From positions 1 through 6,543 of the forward strand of contig CALAJG010000043.1 in NCBI GenBank assembly GCA_937923375.1: a stretch of 6,543 nucleotides of DNA, read 5' to 3'. Under the pieces are notes generated by a model, which searched no databases, was not told the DNA's origin, and worked only from the letters and a program-made list of their open reading frames with translations. Origin of the DNA: an uncultured Leucothrix sp. GTDB taxonomy: Bacteria > Pseudomonadota > Gammaproteobacteria > Thiotrichales > Thiotrichaceae. The position numbers and the translations under genes are program-made. How positions within the stretch are numbered: the stretch's first letter is position 1; every line of letters starts with the position of its first letter. Positions 1 to 6,384 of this stretch are shown in pieces.

Positions 1-1
1 T

Positions 2-796
2 GCAAGGACCAGGGGTGATGGTGCTCGCTGGGTTGCAATGGCAACCAGAAATGCGTTACATGCCCTTAATAATCAGCTGATCAGTAAAGACAGTGTAGAA
101 AAGCGCCTATACTCATTGCAAGATGCTTTGGCATTGGATTATATCCCTAACCGTATTGAGTGTTACGACATCAGTCATACCCAAGGTGAAGCAACCGTTG
201 CCTCACAGGTTGTATTTGGCCCTGAAGGCCCAATTAAAGATGAGTACCGACGATACAATATTAGCGGTATAACCGGTGGCGATGATTATGCTGCCATGTC
301 GCAGGCGCTAACCCGACGCTTTTCGAAGGTTCAAGAGGCGGGAGATGCCAAACTTCCGGATATTTTGTTTATCGACGGCGGAAAAGGTCAGGTCAATGAA
401 GCGATAAAAGTGTTAAGCGCTTTGCAAATTTCTGGCATTGATATCGTTGGCGTGACGAAAGGTGAAGGTCGTCGTGCTGAGCTTGATACACTAACGATTG
501 GTAAACGACGGGTAGAGTTACCTGCGCATTCCAGTGCGTTACACCTGATACAACAAATTAGAGATGAGGCCCATCGTTTTGCTATTACGGGTCATAGGCA
601 GAGACGGCAAAAAGCGCGAACCTCATCGCCTTTAGAGGGAATAGAAGGGCTCGGTCCGAAGCGTCGCCAGCAATTGTTGAAGCAGTTTGGTGGCTTAAGA
701 GCGATCACCCGAGCGAGTGTAGAAGAGTTATCCAAGGTCAATGGAATAAGCCGAGCCTTGGCTGAAAAAATTTATGATCGCTTTAACGGTTCATAA
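2..796 (+). CDS. uvrC: UvrABC excision nuclease subunit C, C-terminal part (5' end outside window)
   Basis: UvrC makes both incisions around a lesion in nucleotide excision repair after loading by UvrA and UvrB in the cytoplasm. The reading frame is open from base 2, and residues before the first in-window ATG (38) still match UvrC (RGDGARWVAMA), so this is a truncated gene of 264 visible residues, not a gene starting at 38. The RNase H-like 5'-incision domain is present: ECYDISHTQG (Asp codon 167-169), GGDDYAAM, LFIDGGKGQ and DEAHRFAITGHR supply the Asp/Asp/Asp/His set known for this family. The end, from about base 632, holds the tandem helix-hairpin-helix DNA-binding motifs (LEGIEGLGPKRRQQLL and VEELSKVNGISRALAEKI). 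The N-terminal GIY-YIG and UVR domains lie upstream of the window. pgsA follows after 51 bp, a common gammaproteobacterial pairing. Confidence 0.97.
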   Translation, partial: ARTRGDGARWVAMATRNALHALNNQLISKDSVEKRLYSLQDALALDYIPNRIECYDISHTQGEATVASQVVFGPEGPIKDEYRRYNISGITGGDDYAAMSQALTRRFSKVQEAGDAKLPDILFIDGGKGQVNEAIKVLSALQISGIDIVGVTKGEGRRAELDTLTIGKRRVELPAHSSALHLIQQIRDEAHRFAITGHRQRRQKARTSSPLEGIEGLGPKRRQQLLKQFGGLRAITRASVEELSKVNGISRALAEKIYDRFNGS

Positions 797-847
797 TGGT
801 CCGTGACGGTTAAAAAGTTGTTAATAAAACCCTTAAATGGAAACACA

Positions 848-1414
848 ATGATACTAAACATTCCGATCATGCTGACCTATCTTAGGATTGTTGCTATTCC
901 CTTTTTGATTGCGTTGCACTACTTCGACTATCCTTTCATGACCGCCTTTGTATTTGGCATGGCGGGTTTCACCGATTGGGCGGATGGTTATCTGGCTAGG
1001 CGCTGGGGCCAGGAGTCGCGTTTTGGTGCGTTTCTTGATCCGGTAGCGGACAAGCTGATGGTGGCAGTCGCGCTAATATTGGTGGTTGAAGCGCAGGCGA
1101 ATCCATGGGTAACCATTGCAGCAGCGATTATTTTGTGCCGTGAACTGTTGATATCCGCATTGCGTGAGTGGATGGCTGAAATCGGCCAACGCAGCAAAGT
1201 GGCCGTGGGTCAGGTTGGGAAATTTAAGACCGCCGCGCAAATGACATCGCTGATCTGTCTGCTTTATGACAAGCCATTATTTGGCTTGCCAATGCATGAA
1301 ATCGGGCTGTTTTTATTAGCCGTCGCCACGGTATTGACCGTTTGGTCAATGATCCAGTATCTGATGGATGCGTTCAGTCCGAGCAATGAGGTGATAGCAG
1401 GTAAAGAAAACTAA
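848..1414 (+). CDS. pgsA: CDP-diacylglycerol--glycerol-3-phosphate 3-phosphatidyltransferase
   Basis: This inner-membrane enzyme joins CDP-diacylglycerol and glycerol-3-phosphate to give phosphatidylglycerophosphate, the committed step to phosphatidylglycerol and cardiolipin. The complete CDP-alcohol phosphotransferase signature is visible: D43, D46-G47, A50-R51, G60, D64 and D68 (DWADGYLARRWG... FGAFLDPVADK). The motif REL(L)ISALREWMAE and the C-terminal TVWSMIQYL also match PgsA, and most of the protein is hydrophobic in several membrane spans. I start at the ATG at 848 (MILNIPIMLTYLRIV), giving 188 residues against about 182 in E. coli. The frame could open at a GTG at 803, but the 15 extra residues are not family-like and that GTG lies only 6 bp after the uvrC stop. 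The Shine-Dalgarno for 848 is weak (TGGAAA just upstream). It is probably cotranscribed with uvrC. Confidence 0.96.
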   Translation: MILNIPIMLTYLRIVAIPFLIALHYFDYPFMTAFVFGMAGFTDWADGYLARRWGQESRFGAFLDPVADKLMVAVALILVVEAQANPWVTIAAAIILCRELLISALREWMAEIGQRSKVAVGQVGKFKTAAQMTSLICLLYDKPLFGLPMHEIGLFLLAVATVLTVWSMIQYLMDAFSPSNEVIAGKEN

Positions 1415-1430
1415 ATTGCTATAACTGCTA

Positions 1431-1453
1431 GCTTATCATTCGGAATGATAAGC
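1431..1453. terminator. Perfect inverted repeat between convergent pgsA and fbp, possible bidirectional terminator
   Basis: GCTTATCATT, loop CGG, AATGATAAGC: the two 10-base arms are exact reverse complements. It lies 16 bp after the pgsA stop and covers the last five codons and the stop codon of fbp on the other strand. The position suits a shared terminator for convergent genes. The stem has only 4 G/C pairs of 10 and no clear T-run follows on either strand, so intrinsic termination is unproven. It may instead protect 3' ends. Confidence 0.4.
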
Positions 1454-2449
1454 AAGAACAGTCTCAACCTCTTGTTTTGATCCCATGATGACAGCAACAC
1501 GCTGATGCGGATCTCCATTTGGCATCACTTCCATAATGCGTTCATAGCCGGTCGAGGCCGCACCACCGGCTTGCTCAACTAACATGGCCATCGGGTTTCC
1601 CTCATAGAGAAGACGTAACTTGCCGCCAGCCTCGCGGTTTCTTTCATCGATAGGATAAAGAAACAACCCGCCACGGCACAAAATTCGATGAATCTCGCCC
1701 ACCATGGCCGCCACCCAGCGCATGTTGTAATTCTTGTTTAACACGCCCGTTTCACCGGCTTGGCAATCCGCAATGTATCGCTGAATCGCAGGTTCCCAAT
1801 GACGCTGGTTCGATGCATTAATCGCAAACTCATTGGTGTTTTCGGGGATATTCATGTCAGGATGGGTCAGGATGAATTCGCCAATACTGGTATCTAAAGT
1901 GAAGCCATTGACGCCCGCGCCGGTAGTCAGCACAAACATACTGGCAGGGCCATACAAGCAGTAACCTGCCGCCACTTGTTCAACACCCGGTCGTGCAAAA
2001 TCAGCAGCAACGGGTTCTGCGCCATTCTCAGGGGCTTTCATTATCGAGAAAATAGCACCGACATCGATATTAATATCCATGTTGGACGAGCCATCTAAAG
2101 GGTCAAACGACACCAAGTAGTTCCCGCGAATCTTGCCTGCCGGTAGGGTAAGGACTTCGTCCAGCTCTTCGGAAGCCATGCCTGCGCAATGACCGTTATT
2201 TTGCAGCGCATCGATAAACAAATCATTGGCGATCAGATCCATTTTCTTTTGCGCGTCACCCATGGCATTTTCACTGCCCGCCACGCCTAAGACCCCGGCT
2301 AATGCACCTTTACCCACTAGTGCCGCAATCCCTTTGCAGGCGATCGCAATATCATTGATCAATCCACCAAACTCGCCGTCTGCAGGATTGCCGAGTTTGC
2401 GTTGCTCGTCGATGATGAAGCTAGAAAGGGTAGTGGCCTGCATGTCCAT
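1436..2449 (-). CDS. fbp: Fructose-1,6-bisphosphatase, class I
   Basis: This cytoplasmic, Mg-dependent enzyme of gluconeogenesis hydrolyses fructose-1,6-bisphosphate to fructose-6-phosphate. At 337 residues it is close to the family length (E. coli Fbp 332). Visible family motifs are GSENAMGDAQKKMD (58-71), the metal-site SEELDE (93-98), the diagnostic DPLDGSSN (116-123), AAGYCLYGPASMFVLTTG (160-177), and the substrate/metal segment KLRLLYEGNPMAMLVEQAGG with E283. All acidic metal ligands expected for class I are present, so it should be active. The start is ATG at 2449, with a GAG 8 nt upstream. A second ATG two codons in (2443) cannot be excluded. It lies 89 bp downstream of a four-gene cluster on the same strand, with no strong terminator visible in the gap, so read-through is possible. 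A function shared with that cluster is not implied. Confidence 0.97.
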   Translation of the reverse strand: MDMQATTLSSFIIDEQRKLGNPADGEFGGLINDIAIACKGIAALVGKGALAGVLGVAGSENAMGDAQKKMDLIANDLFIDALQNNGHCAGMASEELDEVLTLPAGKIRGNYLVSFDPLDGSSNMDINIDVGAIFSIMKAPENGAEPVAADFARPGVEQVAAGYCLYGPASMFVLTTGAGVNGFTLDTSIGEFILTHPDMNIPENTNEFAINASNQRHWEPAIQRYIADCQAGETGVLNKNYNMRWVAAMVGEIHRILCRGGLFLYPIDERNREAGGKLRLLYEGNPMAMLVEQAGGAASTGYERIMEVMPNGDPHQRVAVIMGSKQEVETVLAYHSE

Positions 2450-2538
2450 GGATAAATCTCGTGACTGTAAAATTGACGTTCATTTTAAACTAATAGGGAG
2501 AGAGAGGATATTAATAGACCGACTAACGCAACCCAGGG

Positions 2539-3030
2539 CTATTTAGGTGGTAACGACGCTCGGGTAGCATTTTGAAACTCTAGTTTCTGATTATTGCCGA
2601 TGTCTGCACCTCGATTACTGCTGGAGTCGTACAGCCGCCCCACCTGAGTCTGACCCGCCTGCATTCGCTGCTTAGTGTCGAACAGCATCTGGTGCAGTTT
2701 GCGCGTGTAGGGTAGCGAATAGGCGCGTGGCTCGCCCGCTTCGGTCAGACGCACCCAAAGATTAATCTTACCCGCATGGTTGCTAGCAGGCTCAGGTTCT
2801 ACAACGTCAGCGGCGAGTAATTGGAATTGGTTGGGCAACGTTTGATAGGCAGGCCAGCCACGCAGGTTTTGCAAGCCAAACCAATGTGCCCCATAGAGCA
2901 GAGGCAAGCAAAGCGTAACCAAGAGTTTGAGGCGGATGCCGGTTTTACTCGATAACCAAATCCAAACTAGCAGCGCGACGGGAAGCGCGTAACCCAGCGC
3001 TAGCGGCAAATCAAAATTTATTTTGTCCAT
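2539..3030 (-). CDS. Unrecognised small inner-membrane protein, last gene of the ExbB/ExbD-like cluster
   Basis: I do not recognise a named family for this 163-residue protein. The N-terminus has two hydrophobic segments (about residues 8-27 and 34-52) separated by a basic SSKTGIRLK turn, which suggests both ends face the periplasm with a cytoplasmic loop. The remainder (53-163) is soluble. It contains LPNQFQLLAADVVEPEP, an aromatic-strand-like KINLWVRL, then EPRAYSLPYTRKLHQMLFDTKQRMQAGQ, which looks like a short strand followed by an amphipathic helix. The tail (after about 135) is polar and probably flexible. The start ATG at 3030 has GGAAAG three bases upstream (3034-3039) and overlaps the end of the ExbD-like gene by 13 bases, which supports coupled translation and a role with that gene's product. 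No catalytic motif is visible. A structural or accessory subunit is my inference. Confidence 0.85.
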   Translation of the reverse strand: MDKINFDLPLALGYALPVALLVWIWLSSKTGIRLKLLVTLCLPLLYGAHWFGLQNLRGWPAYQTLPNQFQLLAADVVEPEPASNHAGKINLWVRLTEAGEPRAYSLPYTRKLHQMLFDTKQRMQAGQTQVGRLYDSSSNRGADIGNNQKLEFQNATRASLPPK

Positions 3031-3677
3031 ACGCTTTCCGGTATGTCTTCAGGCATGTGATCTAAGCCGTAAGGAGTGAGTTGCTTGGGTAGCTCATTAA
3101 AATCTGAAGCGTCACCCGCCTTGTTGAGTGTAAAGCGGACGGCGGTTAGCTCTTGGTCTTGGGCTGTTAGCTCAAGCTGATTTACATAGACCGTTTTAAA
3201 GCGCGGATTGATTCTGTCGACTTTAACCTGCACCGGGATTTTTTTGGGGGAGTTAGCATCGGCGGTGTAGTAGTAGACATTGACGATATACTCACCGGGA
3301 TGGCGGTTGCGGATCGTCACAATCTCCTCGTTTACCGCGTGCACGACTTCGCGGCCGTTGATCATGAGTTTGTCATTCACTTCGCCTCGATCATCACGGT
3401 CAAGATGCAGCCATCCCGCTTCTTTTTGCAAATAAGAAACTGTGTGGCCGCTTGGCGCATACACCCAAAGATCAATATCATCGGCCAAGCGCTTGTCCCA
3501 ATTAATGGTAATTACATACTCCGCTTGTTTATCGACTTTAGCCTGATCGGCGTCAGGGTTAATAAACACCAGACTAATCAGAAACATAAAGCTAAAACCC
3601 AGCAGGGTATTAAACAGCAAATCAATAAAGGGATCGGTTGCTTGTCTCGCTCGATGTCGTTGGTAAAGGCCCGCCAT
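3018..3677 (-). CDS. ExbD/TolR-like membrane anchor fused to a YfaP (DUF2135)-like domain
   Basis: This 219-residue protein has a short basic cytoplasmic N-terminus (MAGLYQRHRARQ), then TDPFIDLLFNTLLGFSFMFL leading a single membrane span (about 18-40). The Asp in FID (D19) sits where ExbD, TolR and MotB carry their essential proton-pathway aspartate. The periplasmic part does not look like the usual ExbD/TolR domain. It reads ITINWDKRLADDIDLWVYAPSG (56-77), GWLHLDRDDRG (88-98) and a closing HPGEYIVNVYYY (126-137), a pattern I associate with the YfaP/DUF2135 beta-sandwich (DxDLxVxxPxG, LxxDxxxG, GxYxVxVxYY). The rest to 219 seems another strand-rich segment. The ATG at 3677 overlaps the ExbB-like stop by one base (TAATG) and has GAGG 7 nt upstream (3685-3688). 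The channel-partner role follows from D19 and the neighbouring ExbB-like gene. The fold assignment is from motif memory. Confidence 0.82.
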   Translation of the reverse strand: MAGLYQRHRARQATDPFIDLLFNTLLGFSFMFLISLVFINPDADQAKVDKQAEYVITINWDKRLADDIDLWVYAPSGHTVSYLQKEAGWLHLDRDDRGEVNDKLMINGREVVHAVNEEIVTIRNRHPGEYIVNVYYYTADANSPKKIPVQVKVDRINPRFKTVYVNQLELTAQDQELTAVRFTLNKAGDASDFNELPKQLTPYGLDHMPEDIPESVWTK

Positions 3678-4387
3678 TAAGCAGCCTCGGTAGCGTTAAA
3701 TGGCGCTTGCATCGCGCTGATTTCAATAATGCGACTGACTAATTGATCGGCACAGCGGTCCAGCCAATGGCATTGCATGCTGACTAGCATCGCAGAGCAG
3801 AGGCCAGTCAGCGTGGTTAGCAAGGCGACCTGCATACCGCCACTCATGCTAGTCAGTAACTGCTTAAGCGCGCTGATCCCTTCTGCCTGCAAACCCACCA
3901 CTGAGCTGAGCATCAATACAAAGCCGATCACCGTGCCCATTAACCCTAAACGCAATAAAATGTCGGATAAAAACCAACCGGAGCTGTGGCCGCCATGCAC
4001 TTGCTCAATCAATCTTGCCTGTAATGACTTGGCCAGACGCTGACCGCCATCGGCTTGTTTCTGGCTCTGCCCCAGTAGCTGCAAATAATCGTTGGCCCAG
4101 CTAGTATTTGCCGCGGTTTCAGAGGATGCGTCTAGTAAGTTTTCAGCAAGGCGCTGTTCCTGTGAAATCCTCCAGGCACATCGCCCGAGGTAAAGCGTCG
4201 TCAGCAAAAATAACACGACTATAATCGCCGATAGGTAGGTCTGATCCTGAGTGAATACAATGTGCCAAAGGCTGTGCCACCACAAAAGAAAAGCCCCAAA
4301 CACCATCAGTCCAAACAATATCAGCCAGCCATAAAAGGGTTTATGGCTATCAGTTCTATAGGATAAATCGTTGTTGGATGGAGTCAC
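3677..4387 (-). CDS. MotA/TolQ/ExbB-family proton channel protein
   Basis: Proteins of this family form the stator ring of inner-membrane proton-driven motors that act with an ExbD/TolR/MotB partner. This one has 236 residues. Hydrophobic segments lie at about 19-41, 51-70, 142-165 and 184-206, with a cytoplasmic stretch of about 70 residues between the second and third. This four-span order resembles MotA more than the three-span ExbB/TolQ. The family core is clear: RLGLMGTVIGFVLMLSS (146-162) and MSGGMQVALLTTLTGL (181-196). T152 and T192 align by eye with the two channel threonines of ExbB (T148, T181), while the ExbB glutamate E176 aligns with V187. The start is GTG at 4387, overlapping the previous gene's stop as GTGA, with AGGAAG 7 nt upstream. 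The partner is the ExbD-like gene that follows at once. The process it powers is unknown. Confidence 0.88.
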   Translation of the reverse strand: MTPSNNDLSYRTDSHKPFYGWLILFGLMVFGAFLLWWHSLWHIVFTQDQTYLSAIIVVLFLLTTLYLGRCAWRISQEQRLAENLLDASSETAANTSWANDYLQLLGQSQKQADGGQRLAKSLQARLIEQVHGGHSSGWFLSDILLRLGLMGTVIGFVLMLSSVVGLQAEGISALKQLLTSMSGGMQVALLTTLTGLCSAMLVSMQCHWLDRCADQLVSRIIEISAMQAPFNATEAA

Positions 4388-6216
4388 TTCAGGGCTTCCT
4401 GTTGGCGTTTTTGTTGAATGGTGAGTTTGAGCAAGGCGCTCAACGTTGTTCCATGGAAAAAGGCATTATCTTCCAGAGCGTCTGGCAGTTGTTCACTAAC
4501 TGTTTTTAACGAGGATCTCAAAGCGGTCAATGCTTTCTGGTTGTCAGTACTTTGGGCTAGCGCAGTGTTATTGGCCAGTTGGCTTGCTAGGTGCAACCAA
4601 ATCCCGGTGGGTGACGGCAATTCGTTATCGACCAAAGCGGGGCTGCGCAGTTTGCCAAGCAGTGGCTTATCGGTCGCTGCTTGCCAAGCTCCCTCAAGGT
4701 AGTATCGCTTAAAGAGGTTATTTAGCAGAGATACTAACTGCGTTAATGTCGCTGCATCTTTAGTGGCTTGCGCCCAGTCATAAAGCCCAAGCGCTAGATA
4801 AACCTGGTCGGCCAGTTGGGCGGCGCCAGCCGTTTCGTTATCAATCAATCGGGGAAGATTGTTTTCTTGAATTAACGGCAACAGTCGCTTGAACAGTCGC
4901 TCACCAGCAGGTCGTATATCAGGGCTGAGCGCTATTCCTTGGGCCAGTGCGGACAACGCCAAACCGTTCCAACCTAGCAATGCTTTTTCATCCGTTTTTA
5001 GCTGACGTGTGGCACGAGATTCCAATAAACGCGTTCTTAACTTTAGGCGGTCTTTACCACTGGCTTGTATCAAGGGAAGGTATTGGGACTGGCCACCTAA
5101 CGGCAGGAGATAGATTGAGGCGAATTGCTGACCCAGCAGCTGACGTAACTTCTTTTCAGTCCAAAGGTAGTAACCTCCGGCACTCCCTTGCTTGCTCACG
5201 GCTGATAAAGCCGCTCTGAACAGTCCATCATCACGCTGAAAAAACCTGATCATACCTAGCAGCACTTCACGACTGGCATCAATGTATGCAGGTTTTCCCC
5301 ATTGCTTTCCCGCCTGCAGCAATATGGGCGCCAGCAGCGCTTGGGTATAGAGCATTTGCTCAAAATGTGGGGCTGACCATTCTCGGGTATCGCTGTATCG
5401 AAAGAATCCACCGCCAACATGATCTCGCAAGCCACCCCCCAGCATTGCCTCTAGCGTGGTTTCTAAAAAAGTACGCAGCTGCGGGTCTTGCTGAACGCTG
5501 TCTAGTGTTAATAAGCTGGCAAGTTGGGGCGCAAATGGGAATTTTTCAGTCTGCCCAAAGCCCCCTAAGTCATTATCTGCAATGCGCACGGTTTGCTGCA
5601 GAAAGTTAGTGAGAAGCGCCTTAATATTGACAGATCGTGAACTTTCCTTAGAGGACATAGATGACCTGAGGCGAGAAACTTTTGATTTCGCTCCAGCCTC
5701 TACAGCCTCTCGCTGAGTGGTCCAGCTTGTGTCAAAGCTATCAAGGGCCTTAAGCACTGTCTCGGCAGGCTGATAGCTGAAGCCTGCGATTAGTGACCCC
5801 TCCGGCGTCAGAATCACCGTTAGCGGCCAACCGCCAAAGCCTCGCTGCTGTGTCATAAATGCTTGTAAATAGGCGTCGACTTCAGGTTCCAGCTCACGAT
5901 CTAACAGAATGGGAATAAAGCGTTTATTTATAACGGTGCCAACCGATTTCTGTCGGAAACTATCTTCCGCCATGCGATGACACCAGTAGCAGGACAAATA
6001 ACCACTGGTTAACAAAATGGGTTTGTCTAGCCGCTTAGCATCTTCAAAGGCGCTATGGTCAAAGGCACGCCAGGCAACCGCATCATCGGCATGAGCGCGT
6101 AAGTAAGGAGAGGCTTGTTGAGATAATTCTGAGGCTAACAGGGGAGAGGTTTGCGTCGCGCAAATAATCGCGAAGCAAAAGAATAAGTGCAAAGGTCTGT
6201 AAGCAATGAATCTCAC
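4384..6216 (-). CDS. Secreted DUF255/YyaL-type thioredoxin-fold protein with an (alpha/alpha) barrel-like C-terminal region
   Basis: The 610-residue protein opens with a likely Sec signal (basic MRFIAYRPLH, hydrophobic LFFCFAIICA, probable cleavage near A28), so it should act in the periplasm. Residues 31-140 match the DUF255 thioredoxin-like domain: QQASPYLRAHADDAVAW, KPILLTSGYLSCYWCH with a CYWC pair (76-79), EDSF, LLDRELEPEVDAYL, and GFGGWPLTVILTPEG. The rest follows the family's glycosidase-like helical part: GGFGQTEKFPFAP (218-230), GGGLRDHVGGGFFRYSDTREW (260-280), PHFEQMLY (283-290), GYYLW (348-352) and LLGWNGLALSAL (413-424). It is shorter than the roughly 680-residue cytosolic relatives I recall. 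Some acidic positions look lost, for example LSAVSKQG where relatives have a DADSEG-type motif. Start GTG 6216 is the only sensible start after an in-frame TGA, with GAGGAG 11 nt upstream. It is first in the cluster. A disulfide redox or sugar-binding role is possible but unproven. Confidence 0.9.
   Translation of the reverse strand: MRFIAYRPLHLFFCFAIICATQTSPLLASELSQQASPYLRAHADDAVAWRAFDHSAFEDAKRLDKPILLTSGYLSCYWCHRMAEDSFRQKSVGTVINKRFIPILLDRELEPEVDAYLQAFMTQQRGFGGWPLTVILTPEGSLIAGFSYQPAETVLKALDSFDTSWTTQREAVEAGAKSKVSRLRSSMSSKESSRSVNIKALLTNFLQQTVRIADNDLGGFGQTEKFPFAPQLASLLTLDSVQQDPQLRTFLETTLEAMLGGGLRDHVGGGFFRYSDTREWSAPHFEQMLYTQALLAPILLQAGKQWGKPAYIDASREVLLGMIRFFQRDDGLFRAALSAVSKQGSAGGYYLWTEKKLRQLLGQQFASIYLLPLGGQSQYLPLIQASGKDRLKLRTRLLESRATRQLKTDEKALLGWNGLALSALAQGIALSPDIRPAGERLFKRLLPLIQENNLPRLIDNETAGAAQLADQVYLALGLYDWAQATKDAATLTQLVSLLNNLFKRYYLEGAWQAATDKPLLGKLRSPALVDNELPSPTGIWLHLASQLANNTALAQSTDNQKALTALRSSLKTVSEQLPDALEDNAFFHGTTLSALLKLTIQQKRQQEALK
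4395..4400 (-). promoter_or_regulatory. Shine-Dalgarno supporting the GTG start of the ExbB-like gene
   Basis: AGGAAG on the minus strand lies 7 nt before the GTG at 4387, inside the last codons of the upstream DUF255-family gene. With the four-base GTGA stop/start overlap, it fixes this start and predicts translational coupling. Confidence 0.7.
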
Positions 6217-6384
6217 ACTAAATTTATCTCCTCTAATCGTTCATCATTTTTAGCATACGGTTTGTCACAGTGTAAATAACCCTAATAGATAACAAATATC
6301 CAAATTAACCAGCATTCATCACTAGCAGACAAGATTAATCCTCGGTATCCTTCCTTTCTCTACAGAATACAGCAGTACAGTCTT
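6217..6384. promoter_or_regulatory. Divergent intergenic region, promoters for the four-gene cluster and leuS expected here
   Basis: This 168-bp AT-rich spacer separates two genes read outward, so it should hold both promoters. On the minus strand the best candidate for the cluster is TTTACA (6272-6277; 5 of 6 to the -35 consensus) with a poor -10 about 18 nt on (TAAAAA), or a TATGCT hexamer with no well-placed -35. On the plus strand TTGTCA (6262-6267; 5 of 6) lacks a good -10 at 16-18 nt. A short imperfect palindrome centred on CACAGTG (6266-6272) lies among these boxes. No individual promoter can be called with confidence. Confidence 0.4.
6228..6233 (-). promoter_or_regulatory. Shine-Dalgarno for the DUF255-family gene
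   Basis: GAGGAG on the minus strand precedes the GTG start at 6216 by 11 nt, a strong motif at a slightly long spacing. No other ATG, GTG or TTG is in frame between the upstream TGA stop and 6216, so it supports that start. Confidence 0.6.

Noticed and set aside
803..847. Upstream GTG start extending pgsA by 15 residues
   Set aside because: The added residues are not PgsA-like, and the ATG at 848 gives a typical N-terminus (NIPxxLTxxR) and length.
1415..1435. Possible tRNA genes after pgsA, as in E. coli
   Set aside because: The pgsA-fbp gap is only 21 bp, so there is no room for a tRNA.
2481..2490. Promoter for fbp with TAAAAT as -10 on the minus strand
   Set aside because: No -35-like hexamer lies 16-18 nt upstream, so a -10 match alone is not enough in an AT-rich gap.
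2226..2546. Plus-strand frame of 106 codons across the fbp 5' end
   Set aside because: It is antisense to the conserved Fbp N-terminal region. The composition looks like a shadow of the opposite codons, and no protein motif is visible.
3300..3680. Plus-strand frame of 126 codons antisense to the ExbD-like gene
   Set aside because: It has no family motifs and lies wholly against a gene supported by motifs, coupling and a Shine-Dalgarno.
4418..5609. Several plus-strand frames (4418-4702, 4530-4712, 4947-5219, 5286-5609) opposite the DUF255 gene
   Set aside because: They overlap one another and the motif-rich minus-strand gene and show no domain, so they are read as shadows.
6262..6290. Sigma-70 promoter for leuS starting from TTGTCA
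   Set aside because: The hexamers at 16-18 nt spacing (AATAGA, ATAGAT, TAGATA) match TATAAT poorly. It is left as a mention within the spacer entry.
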